Below, piece by piece: positions 28,216 to 36,658 of a stretch of DNA of 64,000 bases. Under the pieces are notes generated by a model that was given only the letters and a program-made list of their open reading frames with translations, had not been told where the DNA came from and did not search any database. The DNA is from Sinanaerobacter sp. ZZT-01. Lineage in GTDB: Bacteria > Bacillota > Clostridia > Peptostreptococcales > Anaerovoracaceae. The stretch's first letter is position 1. Each line of letters starts with the position of its first letter. The position numbers were made by a program, and so were the translations under genes. The stretch is from assembly GCF_035621135.1 (NCBI RefSeq), contig NZ_CP141728.1, positions 1,240,001-1,304,000 of the forward strand, read 5' to 3'.

Positions 28216-30345
28216 CTAGAAGTAATTTACTACCATCATATTTTGATCAATCGGTTCTAAATAATAAATCCATTTATTTGGAATCTCATAATTTTTTCCA
28301 TTCTCCGTTTTTTTTATTAATTCTTCTGTAAATACGTAGAATCCAGTGGAACCTTGGCGAATGTCTCCTATTGAAAAACTTTCAAAAACTTCGGTGATTT
28401 TTCCAGCCTTGGTAAATGACACTACTTTATTATACCCTTTACTATTTGGTTTTAATAAATCTAAAATAGAATTGTCTTTATTATTAACATAATCGATCCA
28501 TTGTGAATTAAATGCAATTAAAGCTCCTACAACGGATTGATCGTAATAGAAAGTATTTCCATATTCATCTGTATACCATATATTATTGTCAATTGGTTTA
28601 GAATTATTTAAATCTTCGATGCCATAATCATGAGACGAATCAAATACTCGCGATTCTGACTCCGCAATGACCTGTATATTTTTATTCCGTTTAGTCTGAC
28701 TTTCAATTAAGGCATTCTTATCAGCCATTGGATTTGGGTCCGGTTCATCAGCTGTTTCATTATTTTTCTCTTGTTGATTGGATAACGTATCATCCTCTTC
28801 TTTTTCATTTGGCTTTTCATCCAAATTAAATATTTTATCGATGCCTTCACCTGCCTGCGCAAAGACTTGTATTATTTTAGATTGTGTATGATTGATCGCT
28901 CCTGCTGCTGAGCTTTTTGGAAAAAAATATTGGATACCTAATGTAGCAATTTCAGCTGCTAAAATAACCGCAATGATTCCTAATGCAACTTTTAATTTAT
29001 TGACTGGTTTTTTTTCTTCCATGCCAAAAGTGTTCTTCTGCCAGAATTTTGTCAAATCATCCTGGGACAAAGTATTTTTCAGATCAGGAGTTTTTTCGTC
29101 TCCTTCTTCTTCTGCTTTTTCTTTTTGTTCACTTTCCTCGATGGTATCACTATTTTGCTTTTCTTTCTTTTCTCGATTCACGATTTCCGCATCACTTGTC
29201 TGTGTATGTAAAATATCCTCTGAAACAAATTTCTCTTTTAAACTTTTATCTTTGTCAAAAGAAAAAGGAAGTGCTTCTTTTTCTTCCTCCTTTTTCGCTT
29301 CAGCAGAAATAACAGCTGGGTCCATTGAAATAGTCTGCCTCGTAACGGTTTCCGATTTGCCGTTTGCTTTCACCTCAACGGTTACTAAAACTTCTGTATT
29401 CGGCCCCACCAGCGTATCCCCATCTGTATGCAAAATCGGAGGCTTGTCTTTTTTTTCTTCTTCAGGTACTTCATCAAAGAAGCTTGCACGAGCTGCCATC
29501 ATTTCTTCTAAGTGGTTGGCATGAGCGGCAAGTTTAACAGCCATCTCAGATTCAATATTTTCATTTTCAAAACTGTGGTTGAAAGAAATAGGTGATAATT
29601 TATCACTATAATCGCTTATTTTTTTTATTTCTTTTGTATCAATCCGTTTTGTATCATCAATATCTTCTTCTTTCGTCAAGAAAGACTTACTCATTTCTTG
29701 TTTTGGAGAATCTAAATCATTCATTACTGTTGATATCTGACTTTCTTTTAAAGAAGGTCTTTCTAAATTCTTTTTTTGAATTTTTTCATATTCTCTGTCT
29801 AACAACTGTTGAAACTCTTCATTTTTTTTACTGAATGTAAAAAATTTATCATCCATATCATTGACATCGGAATTTTCTATTTCCATTGGATTTGCTTCTT
29901 CAGGATTTTTTTCTTCTGGATTTTTTTCTTCTGGAATTTTATTTTTAAATCTAGAACCTGGCAAATCTTCAAAACTTGATACAATAATATCTTCTTTTAT
30001 CGGTTCTTTTTTAGGCAACTCCCATTCAATCTTTTCTTCATCTTTCAATTTAATATCCAAACTTTGCAAAGAAATTTCTTTATCATTATTTGAGAGTTCT
30101 TCTTCATTTATTTCCTTCTCTTTTTCTTCCAGAGCATTTAGATTCCATTGAAAATCAATATTCTCTGTCTTCCGCGGTTTGGGAAACTCATAGATATTCC
30201 AAGTAAAATCCTCATGGTCCTCATGCTTTGATTCCGCAGATTCAATAGATTGTTCCTGAGGTTCTGTCTTTTCAATTTTTGTTCCGCAAACTTTGCAAAA
30301 TAAATCTGTAGGATTGATTTCCGTTCCGCATATCTTACAATACAT
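28216..30345 (-). CDS. Zinc-ribbon membrane protein with long acidic linker
   Basis: The 709-aa protein starts with a zinc ribbon (C3, C6, C17, C20). A ~430-residue highly charged, Glu/Lys/Asp/Ser-rich region follows, including a short NPEEKNPEEANP repeat. A single membrane helix (KVALGIIAVILAAEIATLGI) lies at about residues 455-478, followed by another acidic linker and a C-terminal folded domain (~residues 600-709, ending PNKWIYYLEPIDQNMMVVNYF). The layout resembles TcaA/YvfG-type envelope sensors: zinc ribbon inside, small domain outside. The role is unknown. GGAGGA precedes the ATG. Confidence 0.8.
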   Translation of the reverse strand: MYCKICGTEINPTDLFCKVCGTKIEKTEPQEQSIESAESKHEDHEDFTWNIYEFPKPRKTENIDFQWNLNALEEKEKEINEEELSNNDKEISLQSLDIKLKDEEKIEWELPKKEPIKEDIIVSSFEDLPGSRFKNKIPEEKNPEEKNPEEANPMEIENSDVNDMDDKFFTFSKKNEEFQQLLDREYEKIQKKNLERPSLKESQISTVMNDLDSPKQEMSKSFLTKEEDIDDTKRIDTKEIKKISDYSDKLSPISFNHSFENENIESEMAVKLAAHANHLEEMMAARASFFDEVPEEEKKDKPPILHTDGDTLVGPNTEVLVTVEVKANGKSETVTRQTISMDPAVISAEAKKEEEKEALPFSFDKDKSLKEKFVSEDILHTQTSDAEIVNREKKEKQNSDTIEESEQKEKAEEEGDEKTPDLKNTLSQDDLTKFWQKNTFGMEEKKPVNKLKVALGIIAVILAAEIATLGIQYFFPKSSAAGAINHTQSKIIQVFAQAGEGIDKIFNLDEKPNEKEEDDTLSNQQEKNNETADEPDPNPMADKNALIESQTKRNKNIQVIAESESRVFDSSHDYGIEDLNNSKPIDNNIWYTDEYGNTFYYDQSVVGALIAFNSQWIDYVNNKDNSILDLLKPNSKGYNKVVSFTKAGKITEVFESFSIGDIRQGSTGFYVFTEELIKKTENGKNYEIPNKWIYYLEPIDQNMMVVNYF

Positions 30346-30536
30346 GCTTTTTGCTCCTCCATTCCAAAATTATAAATTCTTAATTATTGTCAGAATGATA
30401 TGATAATCCGAAAAGTAAATTCCCGGGGAAATTTCTTAAAAATAATTATACAATCATAGTATAATACACAAACCTAGTAATGGCAATGCATACTTCCTCT
30501 TCATTTTATTTTTCAAAACAAAATATTAATGCAAAA

Positions 30537-30571
30537 AAGAGCGAAAAAACTTATTATTTTCGCTCTTTTTT
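30537..30571 (-). terminator. Terminator of the small Ser/Asn/Arg-rich gene
   Basis: AAAAGAGCGAAAA pairs with TTTTCGCTCTTTT, forming a 13-bp stem with flanking A- and T-runs. It lies 17 bases beyond the stop of the 68-aa gene at 30588. Confidence 0.85.
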
Positions 30572-30587
30572 GTCATTGATCGGTTAA

Positions 30588-30794
30588 TTAATGTCCGCAG
30601 TTAGTAACATCATTCGCATTGTTACTAATTTTGCTTGTAGCATTTGAACGCTTTGATTTGTTAGATTTCTTACTGCTTGTGTCATTTGTGCTTCTTGTTT
30701 CATTAGAACTTCTTGTGTCATTCATGTGGTAATCATTCATACGACTGTCACTCATACGTTCTCTTTCATTGGATCTGTTTGTTTCATTTCTCAT
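30588..30794 (-). CDS. Small Ser/Asn/Arg-rich protein, function unknown
   Basis: The 68-aa product is strongly hydrophilic, dominated by Ser, Asn, Arg and Thr, with repeats such as MNDYHMNDTRSSNETRSTND, and ends NCGH. I recognise no family. It is likely real because GGAGGG lies seven bases before the ATG, a terminator follows directly, and a sigma-E-like promoter stands upstream (30840-30867). Such composition would suit a spore-layer or nucleic-acid-binding peptide, but that is inference. Confidence 0.7.
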   Translation of the reverse strand: MRNETNRSNERERMSDSRMNDYHMNDTRSSNETRSTNDTSSKKSNKSKRSNATSKISNNANDVTNCGH

Positions 30795-30839
30795 TTTTAA
30801 ATCCCTCCTCTACACAAAGTATTTTGCGCAAACTTTAGA

Positions 30840-30867
30840 ATACTATGTCAGGGAAATTGCGGAATAT
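30840..30867 (-). promoter_or_regulatory. Sigma-E-like sporulation promoter
   Basis: On the minus strand ATATT (30863-30867) is followed after 15 bases by CATAGTAT (30840-30847). This is close to the sigma-E consensus (ATATT, 14-15 bases, CATACA-T). It would start transcription about 35 bases before the 68-aa gene. Confidence 0.4.
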
Positions 30868-31051
30868 AAAAAAGTATGTTTTTAAAAAAATGGTTAATTT
30901 AGCTAATTTAAAATTTTATAAATAGTAGTTCTGTTTTTATTATTGGTTTTTTACTGAAAAGATATTTATGTTAAATTTTTTTTATGTATAAAAATAAAAG
31001 AAACACGTTATTATATTAAATGGTACTATGTCATTTTTTATAAAAAAACAA
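30868..31051. other. AT-rich intergenic stretch, no gene seen
   Basis: Between the small Ser/Asn/Arg-rich gene and the tRNA-Lys promoter the sequence is very AT-rich, with homopolymer runs and no open frame with a ribosome binding site. I see nothing functional beyond the flanking promoters. Confidence 0.6.
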
Positions 31052-31080
31052 TTGACAAGCCTTCCTTATAATGCTAAAAT
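31052..31080 (+). promoter_or_regulatory. Sigma-70-type promoter of tRNA-Lys
   Basis: TTGACA (31052-31057) and TAAAAT (31075-31080) with a 17-base spacer, 28 bases before the mature tRNA 5' end. Confidence 0.75.
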
Positions 31081-31108
31081 AATTCTTGCGTCGGAAACAA
31101 TGCAATGT

Positions 31109-31184
31109 GCATCATTAGCTCAGCTGGTAGAGCACCTGACTCTTAATCAGGGTGTCCACGGTTCGAACCCGTGATGGTGTACCA
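31109..31184 (+). tRNA. tRNA-Lys (anticodon CTT)
   Basis: A full cloverleaf is visible: acceptor GCATCAT with ATGGTGT (first pair G-U), D arm GCTC/GAGC, anticodon stem CCTGA/TCAGG with loop CTCTTAA (anticodon CTT at 31142-31144), and T arm CACGG-TTCGAAC-CCGTG. The CCA end is encoded. Confidence 0.96.
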
Positions 31185-31192
31185 AGAAAAAA

Positions 31193-31222
31193 AACCACAG
31201 CTTTTAACGGCTGTGGTTTTTT
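31193..31222 (+). terminator. Terminator after tRNA-Lys
   Basis: AACCACAGC (31193-31201) pairs with GCTGTGGTT (31210-31218), followed by a T-run. Confidence 0.88.
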
Positions 31223-31394
31223 TGCCATCAATACTTGACATTTATTATCCAGAATGATATAGTCCAAAATAAGAAACGAAATGAATTCAATTGCCACAAA
31301 TAGATGCATTGGCAAGCAGTATTATCGAACCAATAAAACAATTGAATTTATGAAACCTTTCGTCCCCAAAGCACATTAAAACATGTGCCAAGAA

Positions 31395-31426
31395 AAACCC
31401 ACAATTATTTAAAATTGTGGGTTTTT
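31395..31426 (+). terminator. Second terminator hairpin downstream of tRNA-Lys
   Basis: AAACCCACAATT pairs with AATTGTGGGTTT (31395-31406, 31413-31424) with a T-run beyond. It follows TGCCAAGAAAAA, which resembles the end of the tRNA unit, and may be the remnant of a second tRNA unit; it could also stop transcription from the M20 gene in the other direction. Confidence 0.7.
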
Positions 31427-31492
31427 TCGTTTCAATTATTTTTATAAATTGTCTATTTAGAATTTACATTATATATGTTATTTTTAAATTTC

Positions 31493-32686
31493 TTATACTC
31501 CCATTGCAAGGCAGCAAAGCACTTTTACACCTGTAAAAAGTGCTGCTTCATCAAAATCAAAACGCGGTTGGTGCGCGAGGTTTATAAATCCTTTTTCCTT
31601 ATTGCCTGAACCGATCCATAGGAAGGAGGCCGGTATTTTTTGAGCATAAAATGCAAAATCCTCTGCTCCCATTGTCGGCTCCATAATGTGGAATATATTT
31701 TTATCTCCTACTGCCTGCTGTACCAAATTTTCTGCATAACCGGTTGCATTTTCGTCATTGATTAATACAGGTAAGCCTCTCAGTACTTCCATCTGGTAAT
31801 CTGCGCCAAATCCTTCACAGATTCCCTTTAAAATTTTTTCCAAATTTTCCAGTATAGATTCGCGTGTCGATTCTGTTTGACAGCGAATGGTCCCTGAAAT
31901 AACAGCAGTCTCTGCTACAATATTCTTGGCTGAGCCAGAGTGAAAAATCCCTATAGAGCAGACTGCCGGATCAAGTGGGTTTTTCCCTCTACTCATAAAG
32001 CTTTCAACTGCTGATACAAATTTTGCTCCAATAGACAAAGCATCAACCGTTGTATGGGGCTGACCTGCATGCCCACCTTTTCCAATGATTTTAATGTCAA
32101 ATTCATCGGTAGACGACATGAGACTTCCATACCGAATTCCCACCTTTCCTGTTTCAAAATCATTAAAAAGATGGAGCCCGAAAATATATAAAATCTTATC
32201 AGCGAGGCCTTGCTCTTCCAAGTCATTCATAATAATGCGTGCACCACCTAAATTAGGGCCTTCTTCTGCCGGCTGAAAAATCAGCAATACATCCACAGAC
32301 AAATTACTGCGTATGGACTGTAATATTTTTGCTGCTGCCAAAAGCATTGCCGTATGCCCATCATGACCGCAGGCATGCATTTTATTCGGACAAACGGATT
32401 TGTATGGAACTTCGTTTTCTTCTTGTAGGCTAAGTGCATCCATATCCGCCCTTAGCGCAATCATACGGCTGTGGTCTTTCCCTTTTATCCTCGCAACTAC
32501 ACCAATCTTACTTGAAATTACTTCAATTTCTTCTTTTTCCAGAAACTCTCTTACCCTCTTTTCTGTATTCAGAGTATCAAATCCAATTTCAGGATGCATA
32601 TGAAAATATCTGCGATTAGAAATAATTTCTTCTTTCATAAATTGAATCTGAATATCTAACGCTTTAAAAACTTCTTTTAATATCAT
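31493..32686 (-). CDS. M20 family amidohydrolase (N-acyl-amino-acid type)
   Basis: The 397-aa metallopeptidase has HPEIGFDT, the first metal ligand region MHACGHDGHTAMLLAAA, the catalytic/metal glutamates in FQPAEEGPNLGGA, and a C-terminal MGAEDFAFYAQKIPASFLWIG. It removes acyl groups from amino acids or cleaves small peptides in the cytoplasm. It follows the YfcC transporter by 12 bases. The pair probably imports and hydrolyses an acyl-amino acid or dipeptide. Confidence 0.93.
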   Translation of the reverse strand: MILKEVFKALDIQIQFMKEEIISNRRYFHMHPEIGFDTLNTEKRVREFLEKEEIEVISSKIGVVARIKGKDHSRMIALRADMDALSLQEENEVPYKSVCPNKMHACGHDGHTAMLLAAAKILQSIRSNLSVDVLLIFQPAEEGPNLGGARIIMNDLEEQGLADKILYIFGLHLFNDFETGKVGIRYGSLMSSTDEFDIKIIGKGGHAGQPHTTVDALSIGAKFVSAVESFMSRGKNPLDPAVCSIGIFHSGSAKNIVAETAVISGTIRCQTESTRESILENLEKILKGICEGFGADYQMEVLRGLPVLINDENATGYAENLVQQAVGDKNIFHIMEPTMGAEDFAFYAQKIPASFLWIGSGNKEKGFINLAHQPRFDFDEAALFTGVKVLCCLAMGV

Positions 32687-32698
32687 TAAGCTGCCTCC

Positions 32699-34123
32699 TT
32701 ACATCGAACCATAATTAATGGCTATTGCACCAAATACGAAGGCGATCTGAATTAAAAATCCAATCCCCAGAAAAGGAATCACCCACTTATAATATTTATT
32801 TAAAGGAATTTTGGCCATCGCACACGCAATTACCATAAAGCTGGTCGGCCAAAGCAAATTTGAAAAACCATCTCCAAATTGGAAAATCAGTACAGCAATT
32901 TGGCGATTCATGCCAATTAAATCTGCAATCGGTGTCATAATTGGCATAGAGACAGCTGCCTGACCGGAACCGGATGGCACGAGAAAATTAAGCAGTGTCT
33001 GGAATACAAGCATTCCAATTGAGCTTGCATATAAGGACAAATTTTCAATTAAAGATACACACCCGTGAATAATGGTATCTATAATATTTCCCATCGTCAA
33101 AATGACCAAAACACCTCTTGCCACACCGACAATAATCGCAGAAAGTACGCCCTTTGCCAGACCATCTACCAATATTTCCGCAATCTTATTTGCTTTCCAT
33201 CGATTGATGATCCCCACTACAATTGCCATAATCATAAAAATAGCAGCTACCTGATTGATATACCAACCTTGCGTAATCAAGCCCCATGCCATTGCAGCAA
33301 CACTGATCAGCAAGGTCAAAAGCGACGCTTTTCGTGCAGCTGTCATTGGCGTATTTAAGCGTTTCTCATCCACTTTCATATCAGAATAATCAATGTGATA
33401 AGTCAAGCTTTTCATCGGGTCTTTTTTTATTTTTGCTGCATACAACAAAACATAAATAATCGTATACAAGGTCATAACTGCAAGAATTAAAACTCGATAT
33501 CCCAATCCTGAAAACATCGGAAGCTCTGCAATTGTTTGTGCAACTCCTACTGTAAAAGGGTTTACCGTAGCCGCTGCAAAACCAACGCCGACCGGCACAA
33601 CTGAAATTGCTACACCAACCATCGCATCATAACCCAGCGCCATACTCACTGCCACAAAAATGGGAATGAATGCAATGATTTCTTCATAGGACATCGTTCC
33701 AGTCGAACCCCAAATTGATAAAATAATCATAACAATTACGATAATTCCCGTTGCATACCGAGGATGCTTTTGTGTTTTTCTTACCATTAAAGCAATTGCC
33801 GCATCAATCGCACCTGTTTTTTCTAACAAGTATAAACTGGAAAATGCGCAGAAAATCAGGAATGTAATATTAGCTGCCTGAATCAAGCCTTCTTCCAAGC
33901 AGACAAACATTTGGAACAACCCAACGGGTGTTTGATCTAAATATTGAAAGCTATCTGGATCAATAATCATTTTGCCGCTTGCTTCATCCATCATACGATC
34001 ATATGTTCCGGCAGGAACAATCCATGTACAAATCGCAGAAATTGCTAAAACCACCAGTAATATAACTAGTATATGTGGAAATTCTTTTTGTTCTTTCACT
34101 TTCGAGTGCACTGCATCTTTCAT
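32699..34123 (-). CDS. YfcC family transporter (basic amino acid/C4-dicarboxylate-like)
   Basis: The 474-aa protein has about twelve membrane helices. Family marks are FPHILVILLVVLAISAICTWIVPAGTYDR, SIWGSTGTMSYEEIIAFIPIF and LNFLVPSGSGQAAVSMPIMTPIADLIG. YfcC proteins are related to arginine/ornithine and C4-dicarboxylate carriers. Its gene precedes and probably shares a transcript with an M20 amidohydrolase, so peptides or acylated amino acids are plausible substrates. GGAGG precedes the ATG. Confidence 0.9.
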   Translation of the reverse strand: MKDAVHSKVKEQKEFPHILVILLVVLAISAICTWIVPAGTYDRMMDEASGKMIIDPDSFQYLDQTPVGLFQMFVCLEEGLIQAANITFLIFCAFSSLYLLEKTGAIDAAIALMVRKTQKHPRYATGIIVIVMIILSIWGSTGTMSYEEIIAFIPIFVAVSMALGYDAMVGVAISVVPVGVGFAAATVNPFTVGVAQTIAELPMFSGLGYRVLILAVMTLYTIIYVLLYAAKIKKDPMKSLTYHIDYSDMKVDEKRLNTPMTAARKASLLTLLISVAAMAWGLITQGWYINQVAAIFMIMAIVVGIINRWKANKIAEILVDGLAKGVLSAIIVGVARGVLVILTMGNIIDTIIHGCVSLIENLSLYASSIGMLVFQTLLNFLVPSGSGQAAVSMPIMTPIADLIGMNRQIAVLIFQFGDGFSNLLWPTSFMVIACAMAKIPLNKYYKWVIPFLGIGFLIQIAFVFGAIAINYGSM

Positions 34124-34385
34124 TTTGCTTCCTCCTTTTTTAAATAATTTCTACTTTATGAATACTTTCACAGCCGTAATTTATGCATATTTCTTACAGT
34201 GTGGCTTTATTGTACTTTAAACAAAGGATAAGCTTTTTTCTAATTATCAGCTGCTTTTTATTATCCACCTATTACAAAAACATGTAGTAGAAACCTCCTA
34301 TTCTTCCTCTGTTGCGAGTAGCAAAAATAAGCTTTGTAAATATACTGAATACCGTGTAAAAGAATTTAAAAAAAGGAGATCAATC

Positions 34386-35012
34386 ATGCATTTTTTTTCT
34401 ATAATTTTATTTGCACTTTCCTCCAATATAGATTGCTTTGCTGTCGGCATGGCATATGGAATAAAAAACATACATGTTACCTATAGAGATACTTTAATAG
34501 TCAGTTTTATTACATTTATCGGAACGGTTTTATCTATGGCTTTCGGTAAAAGTCTCTTGTACCTCATTCCTCTAAAAATTGCCGGTCTGTTAGGTGGCAG
34601 CCTTATTATCTGCATGGGACTCTACTATTTTCTTTCTTTTTTATGGCATCATATAAAAGATATGCGTCAAAAAAAATTGAAAAAATCTGATGATACAATT
34701 GATATGACTCTAAATATTGCAGAAAAAAAAGCCATACAGAAAAAAAAGCAGCAATCCATCCTAAATCAAAAAGAATTAATTGTTTTAGGAATTGCGCTTT
34801 CGATTAATAATATGGGTTTAGGTGTAGGTGCGAGCATTACAGGACTCAATCTGCTGTTCACCTCTTTTGCTTCCTTTTTATGCAGCTTTTCCCTTTTATA
34901 CCTTGGAAATAAAATAGGGAATGGGCATATGGCACACATGATCGGGAAGTATGCAGAGCCGATATCCGGCTTAATCATCATCCTTTTAGGACTTCTAGAA
35001 ATTTTTATTTAA
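34386..35012 (+). CDS. MntP/YtaF-type membrane protein (sporulation membrane protein YtaF-like)
   Basis: The 208-aa protein has six predicted helices in two related halves, with the conserved LSSNIDCFAVGMAYGIKN in the first half and LSINNMGLGVGASITGL in the second. A charged loop separates the halves. This is the MntP-fold subgroup called YtaF, expressed during sporulation in Bacillus; Mn2+ export is the activity of the wider family. AAAGGAG precedes the ATG. A terminator follows immediately. Confidence 0.88.
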   Translation: MHFFSIILFALSSNIDCFAVGMAYGIKNIHVTYRDTLIVSFITFIGTVLSMAFGKSLLYLIPLKIAGLLGGSLIICMGLYYFLSFLWHHIKDMRQKKLKKSDDTIDMTLNIAEKKAIQKKKQQSILNQKELIVLGIALSINNMGLGVGASITGLNLLFTSFASFLCSFSLLYLGNKIGNGHMAHMIGKYAEPISGLIIILLGLLEIFI

Positions 35013-35013
35013 A

Positions 35014-35049
35014 AAAGGACTGTACACGATAAAAATTGTGTCAGTCCTT
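35014..35049 (+). terminator. Terminator of the ytaF-like gene
   Basis: AAGGACTG pairs with CAGTCCTT, with inner pairing of ACAC/GTGT, followed by TTTCT. It begins within two bases of the stop codon. Confidence 0.85.
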
Positions 35050-35230
35050 TCTCTTAAGGCTTTTATGTAATTAATTAATTATTTCTTTTATCTAAGTAGG
35101 CTTCTTGAATCGTCCTTTTTGTTCAATGATACGGAATAGTCGTAAAAAATTGCATCCGCTCAAAACAACATTTCTACGATAAAGCCATCGGTAAAGAAAC
35201 TAAAATAAATTTGATCAAGAAATAAAAAAC

Positions 35231-35260
35231 GCCCGCTCACAATATGAGCGGGCACTTTTT
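35231..35260 (-). terminator. Terminator of the cold-shock gene
   Basis: GCCCGCTCA (35231-35239) pairs with TGAGCGGGC (35245-35253). A- and T-runs flank it, so it may act both ways. Confidence 0.85.
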
Positions 35261-35271
35261 AACATTAGTTG

Positions 35272-35484
35272 CTACGCAACATGTACATTGACTGCACGAA
35301 TTTTTCTGCTGTCTCTTGAGTCTTGCTCTGTGTCAAATGTAACTTTCTGACCTTCATTTAAAGTTTTAAAGCCATCAGACATGATTGCGGAGAAATGTAC
35401 AAATACATCATCGCTCCCATCATCATTTGAAATAAAACCAAATCCTTTATCCGCATTAAACCATTTTACAGTACCAGTATTCAT
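35272..35484 (-). CDS. Cold-shock protein of the CspA family
   Basis: The 70-aa single cold-shock domain has [16 protein letters not shown] (RNP1) and DVFVHFSAI (RNP2). It binds single-stranded nucleic acid as an RNA chaperone. It has normal length, a GGAGG ribosome binding site and its own terminator, so it is a single-gene unit. Confidence 0.97.
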   Translation of the reverse strand: MNTGTVKWFNADKGFGFISNDDGSDDVFVHFSAIMSDGFKTLNEGQKVTFDTEQDSRDSRKIRAVNVHVA

Positions 35485-35884
35485 CTATGGTACCTCCTTC
35501 ATTTTTATTATATTCCGGAACAAAAAAAACACATATTTTTGTAAACCATTTGACCAACGAGCAAATGACTTACAAAAATATGTGACTCACTTGTGCATTT
35601 AGAATACTTATTTATAGTACCACAACATTTTCTTTTAATCAAGCTTTTTTATTCTATTTTTTAGTTAAAATTTATCCATCAAAAAAACAAACCCAGATAG
35701 AATATTTAGACGTAACCAAGAAATGAAGCCAAAACCGCAGAAACTGAGGGTTATTCATTCACAGAGAGTTTACATAGAACTTGGAATGACCCTAAAAAAT
35801 CAGTTCTTTTTTATTTTTCAATGCCCATACGAGTTTTGAGCAGAAAGCATTAAATTTTTACACTTCCCCTTTCATTCTTTCATT
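35485..35884. other. Gene-free gap with a possible degraded coding fragment
   Basis: This 400-base gap contains no complete gene. On the plus strand a frame stays open from about 35682 to 35840 (includes KPKPQKLRVIHSQRVYIELGM) but has no plausible start or ribosome binding site. I found no similarity I can name. No clear terminator for the ABC operon on the minus strand is visible. Confidence 0.4.
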
Positions 35885-36658
35885 TCAAATACCGCTAACA
35901 CATACATTTCTTCCAAGCTCCTCAATATAAATTATTCTTACATCCGTTCTGTATATATGTCTCAACAGATTTTCATTAATGGCATCTTCAGTCGTCCCAA
36001 CGGTCAAATGACCGTCGTAATCAAGAACCCCCACTTGTCCTCCTGCAAGAATTGCATGGTCCGGTGTGTGCGTCGTCATAATTATGCCATAGCCTTGCTT
36101 CGCCAATTTTTTTATCAGCCTAATAGCTCTAACCTGATTTCCATAATCTAGATGTGCTGTAGGTTCATCTAAAATAATCAATTCGGGCTCCTGTGCAATA
36201 GCACGGGCAATGGTTACCAATTGACGCTCTCCTCCGCTTAATTTTGTATAACACTTATCTGCTAATCCAATGGCATCTAACTGCACCAACGCATAATCTG
36301 CAATTTCATAATCCCTTTTAGATGGTTTTTGAAATAAACCTAAATGTGGAGCACGTCCCATTACAATAAATTCGCGTGCAGTATATTCATACGTCGGAAT
36401 ATGTACTTGTGGTACATAAGCGATGATTTTTGCTGCTTGGCTTAATTCCATTTCATACATAGGTGTGTTTTTAAGCAAGATAGTTCCTTTTGTCGGCTTT
36501 AGTAAACTCGTAATGCAATTTAATAACGTTGATTTACCGGCACCATTTGGCCCTAATATGGTCATAACATTGCCCTTTTCTACTTTAAAGTTAACATCAG
36601 AAAAAATCTTTGTTTGTTTTTCATAAGCAAATTCTAAGCTTTTAACTTCTAGTACCAT
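35885..36658 (-). CDS. FecE/BtuD-type ABC transporter ATP-binding protein in the nitrogenase-like operon
   Basis: The 257-aa ATPase has Walker A GPNGAGKST, signature LSGGERQLV, Walker B ELIILDEPT and switch histidine TTHTPDHA. It belongs to the siderophore/heme/vitamin B12 importer group. The segment AYVPQVHIPTYEYTAREFIVMGR is typical of that group. It overlaps the permease by ten bases and is the last gene of the operon controlled by the variant cobalamin riboswitch, implying import of a corrinoid, tetrapyrrole or metal chelate. Confidence 0.93.
   Translation of the reverse strand: MVLEVKSLEFAYEKQTKIFSDVNFKVEKGNVMTILGPNGAGKSTLLNCITSLLKPTKGTILLKNTPMYEMELSQAAKIIAYVPQVHIPTYEYTAREFIVMGRAPHLGLFQKPSKRDYEIADYALVQLDAIGLADKCYTKLSGGERQLVTIARAIAQEPELIILDEPTAHLDYGNQVRAIRLIKKLAKQGYGIIMTTHTPDHAILAGGQVGVLDYDGHLTVGTTEDAINENLLRHIYRTDVRIIYIEELGRNVCVSGI

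Noticed and set aside
31370-31394. Decayed second tRNA downstream of tRNA-Lys
   Set aside because: Only a TGCCAAGAAAAA-like end and a terminator are visible; no cloverleaf can be drawn.
34386-35012. yybP-ykoY manganese riboswitch upstream of the ytaF/mntP-like gene
   Set aside because: The 34124-34385 gap lacks the GGGGAGUA core of that class; only an ordinary ribosome binding site is visible.
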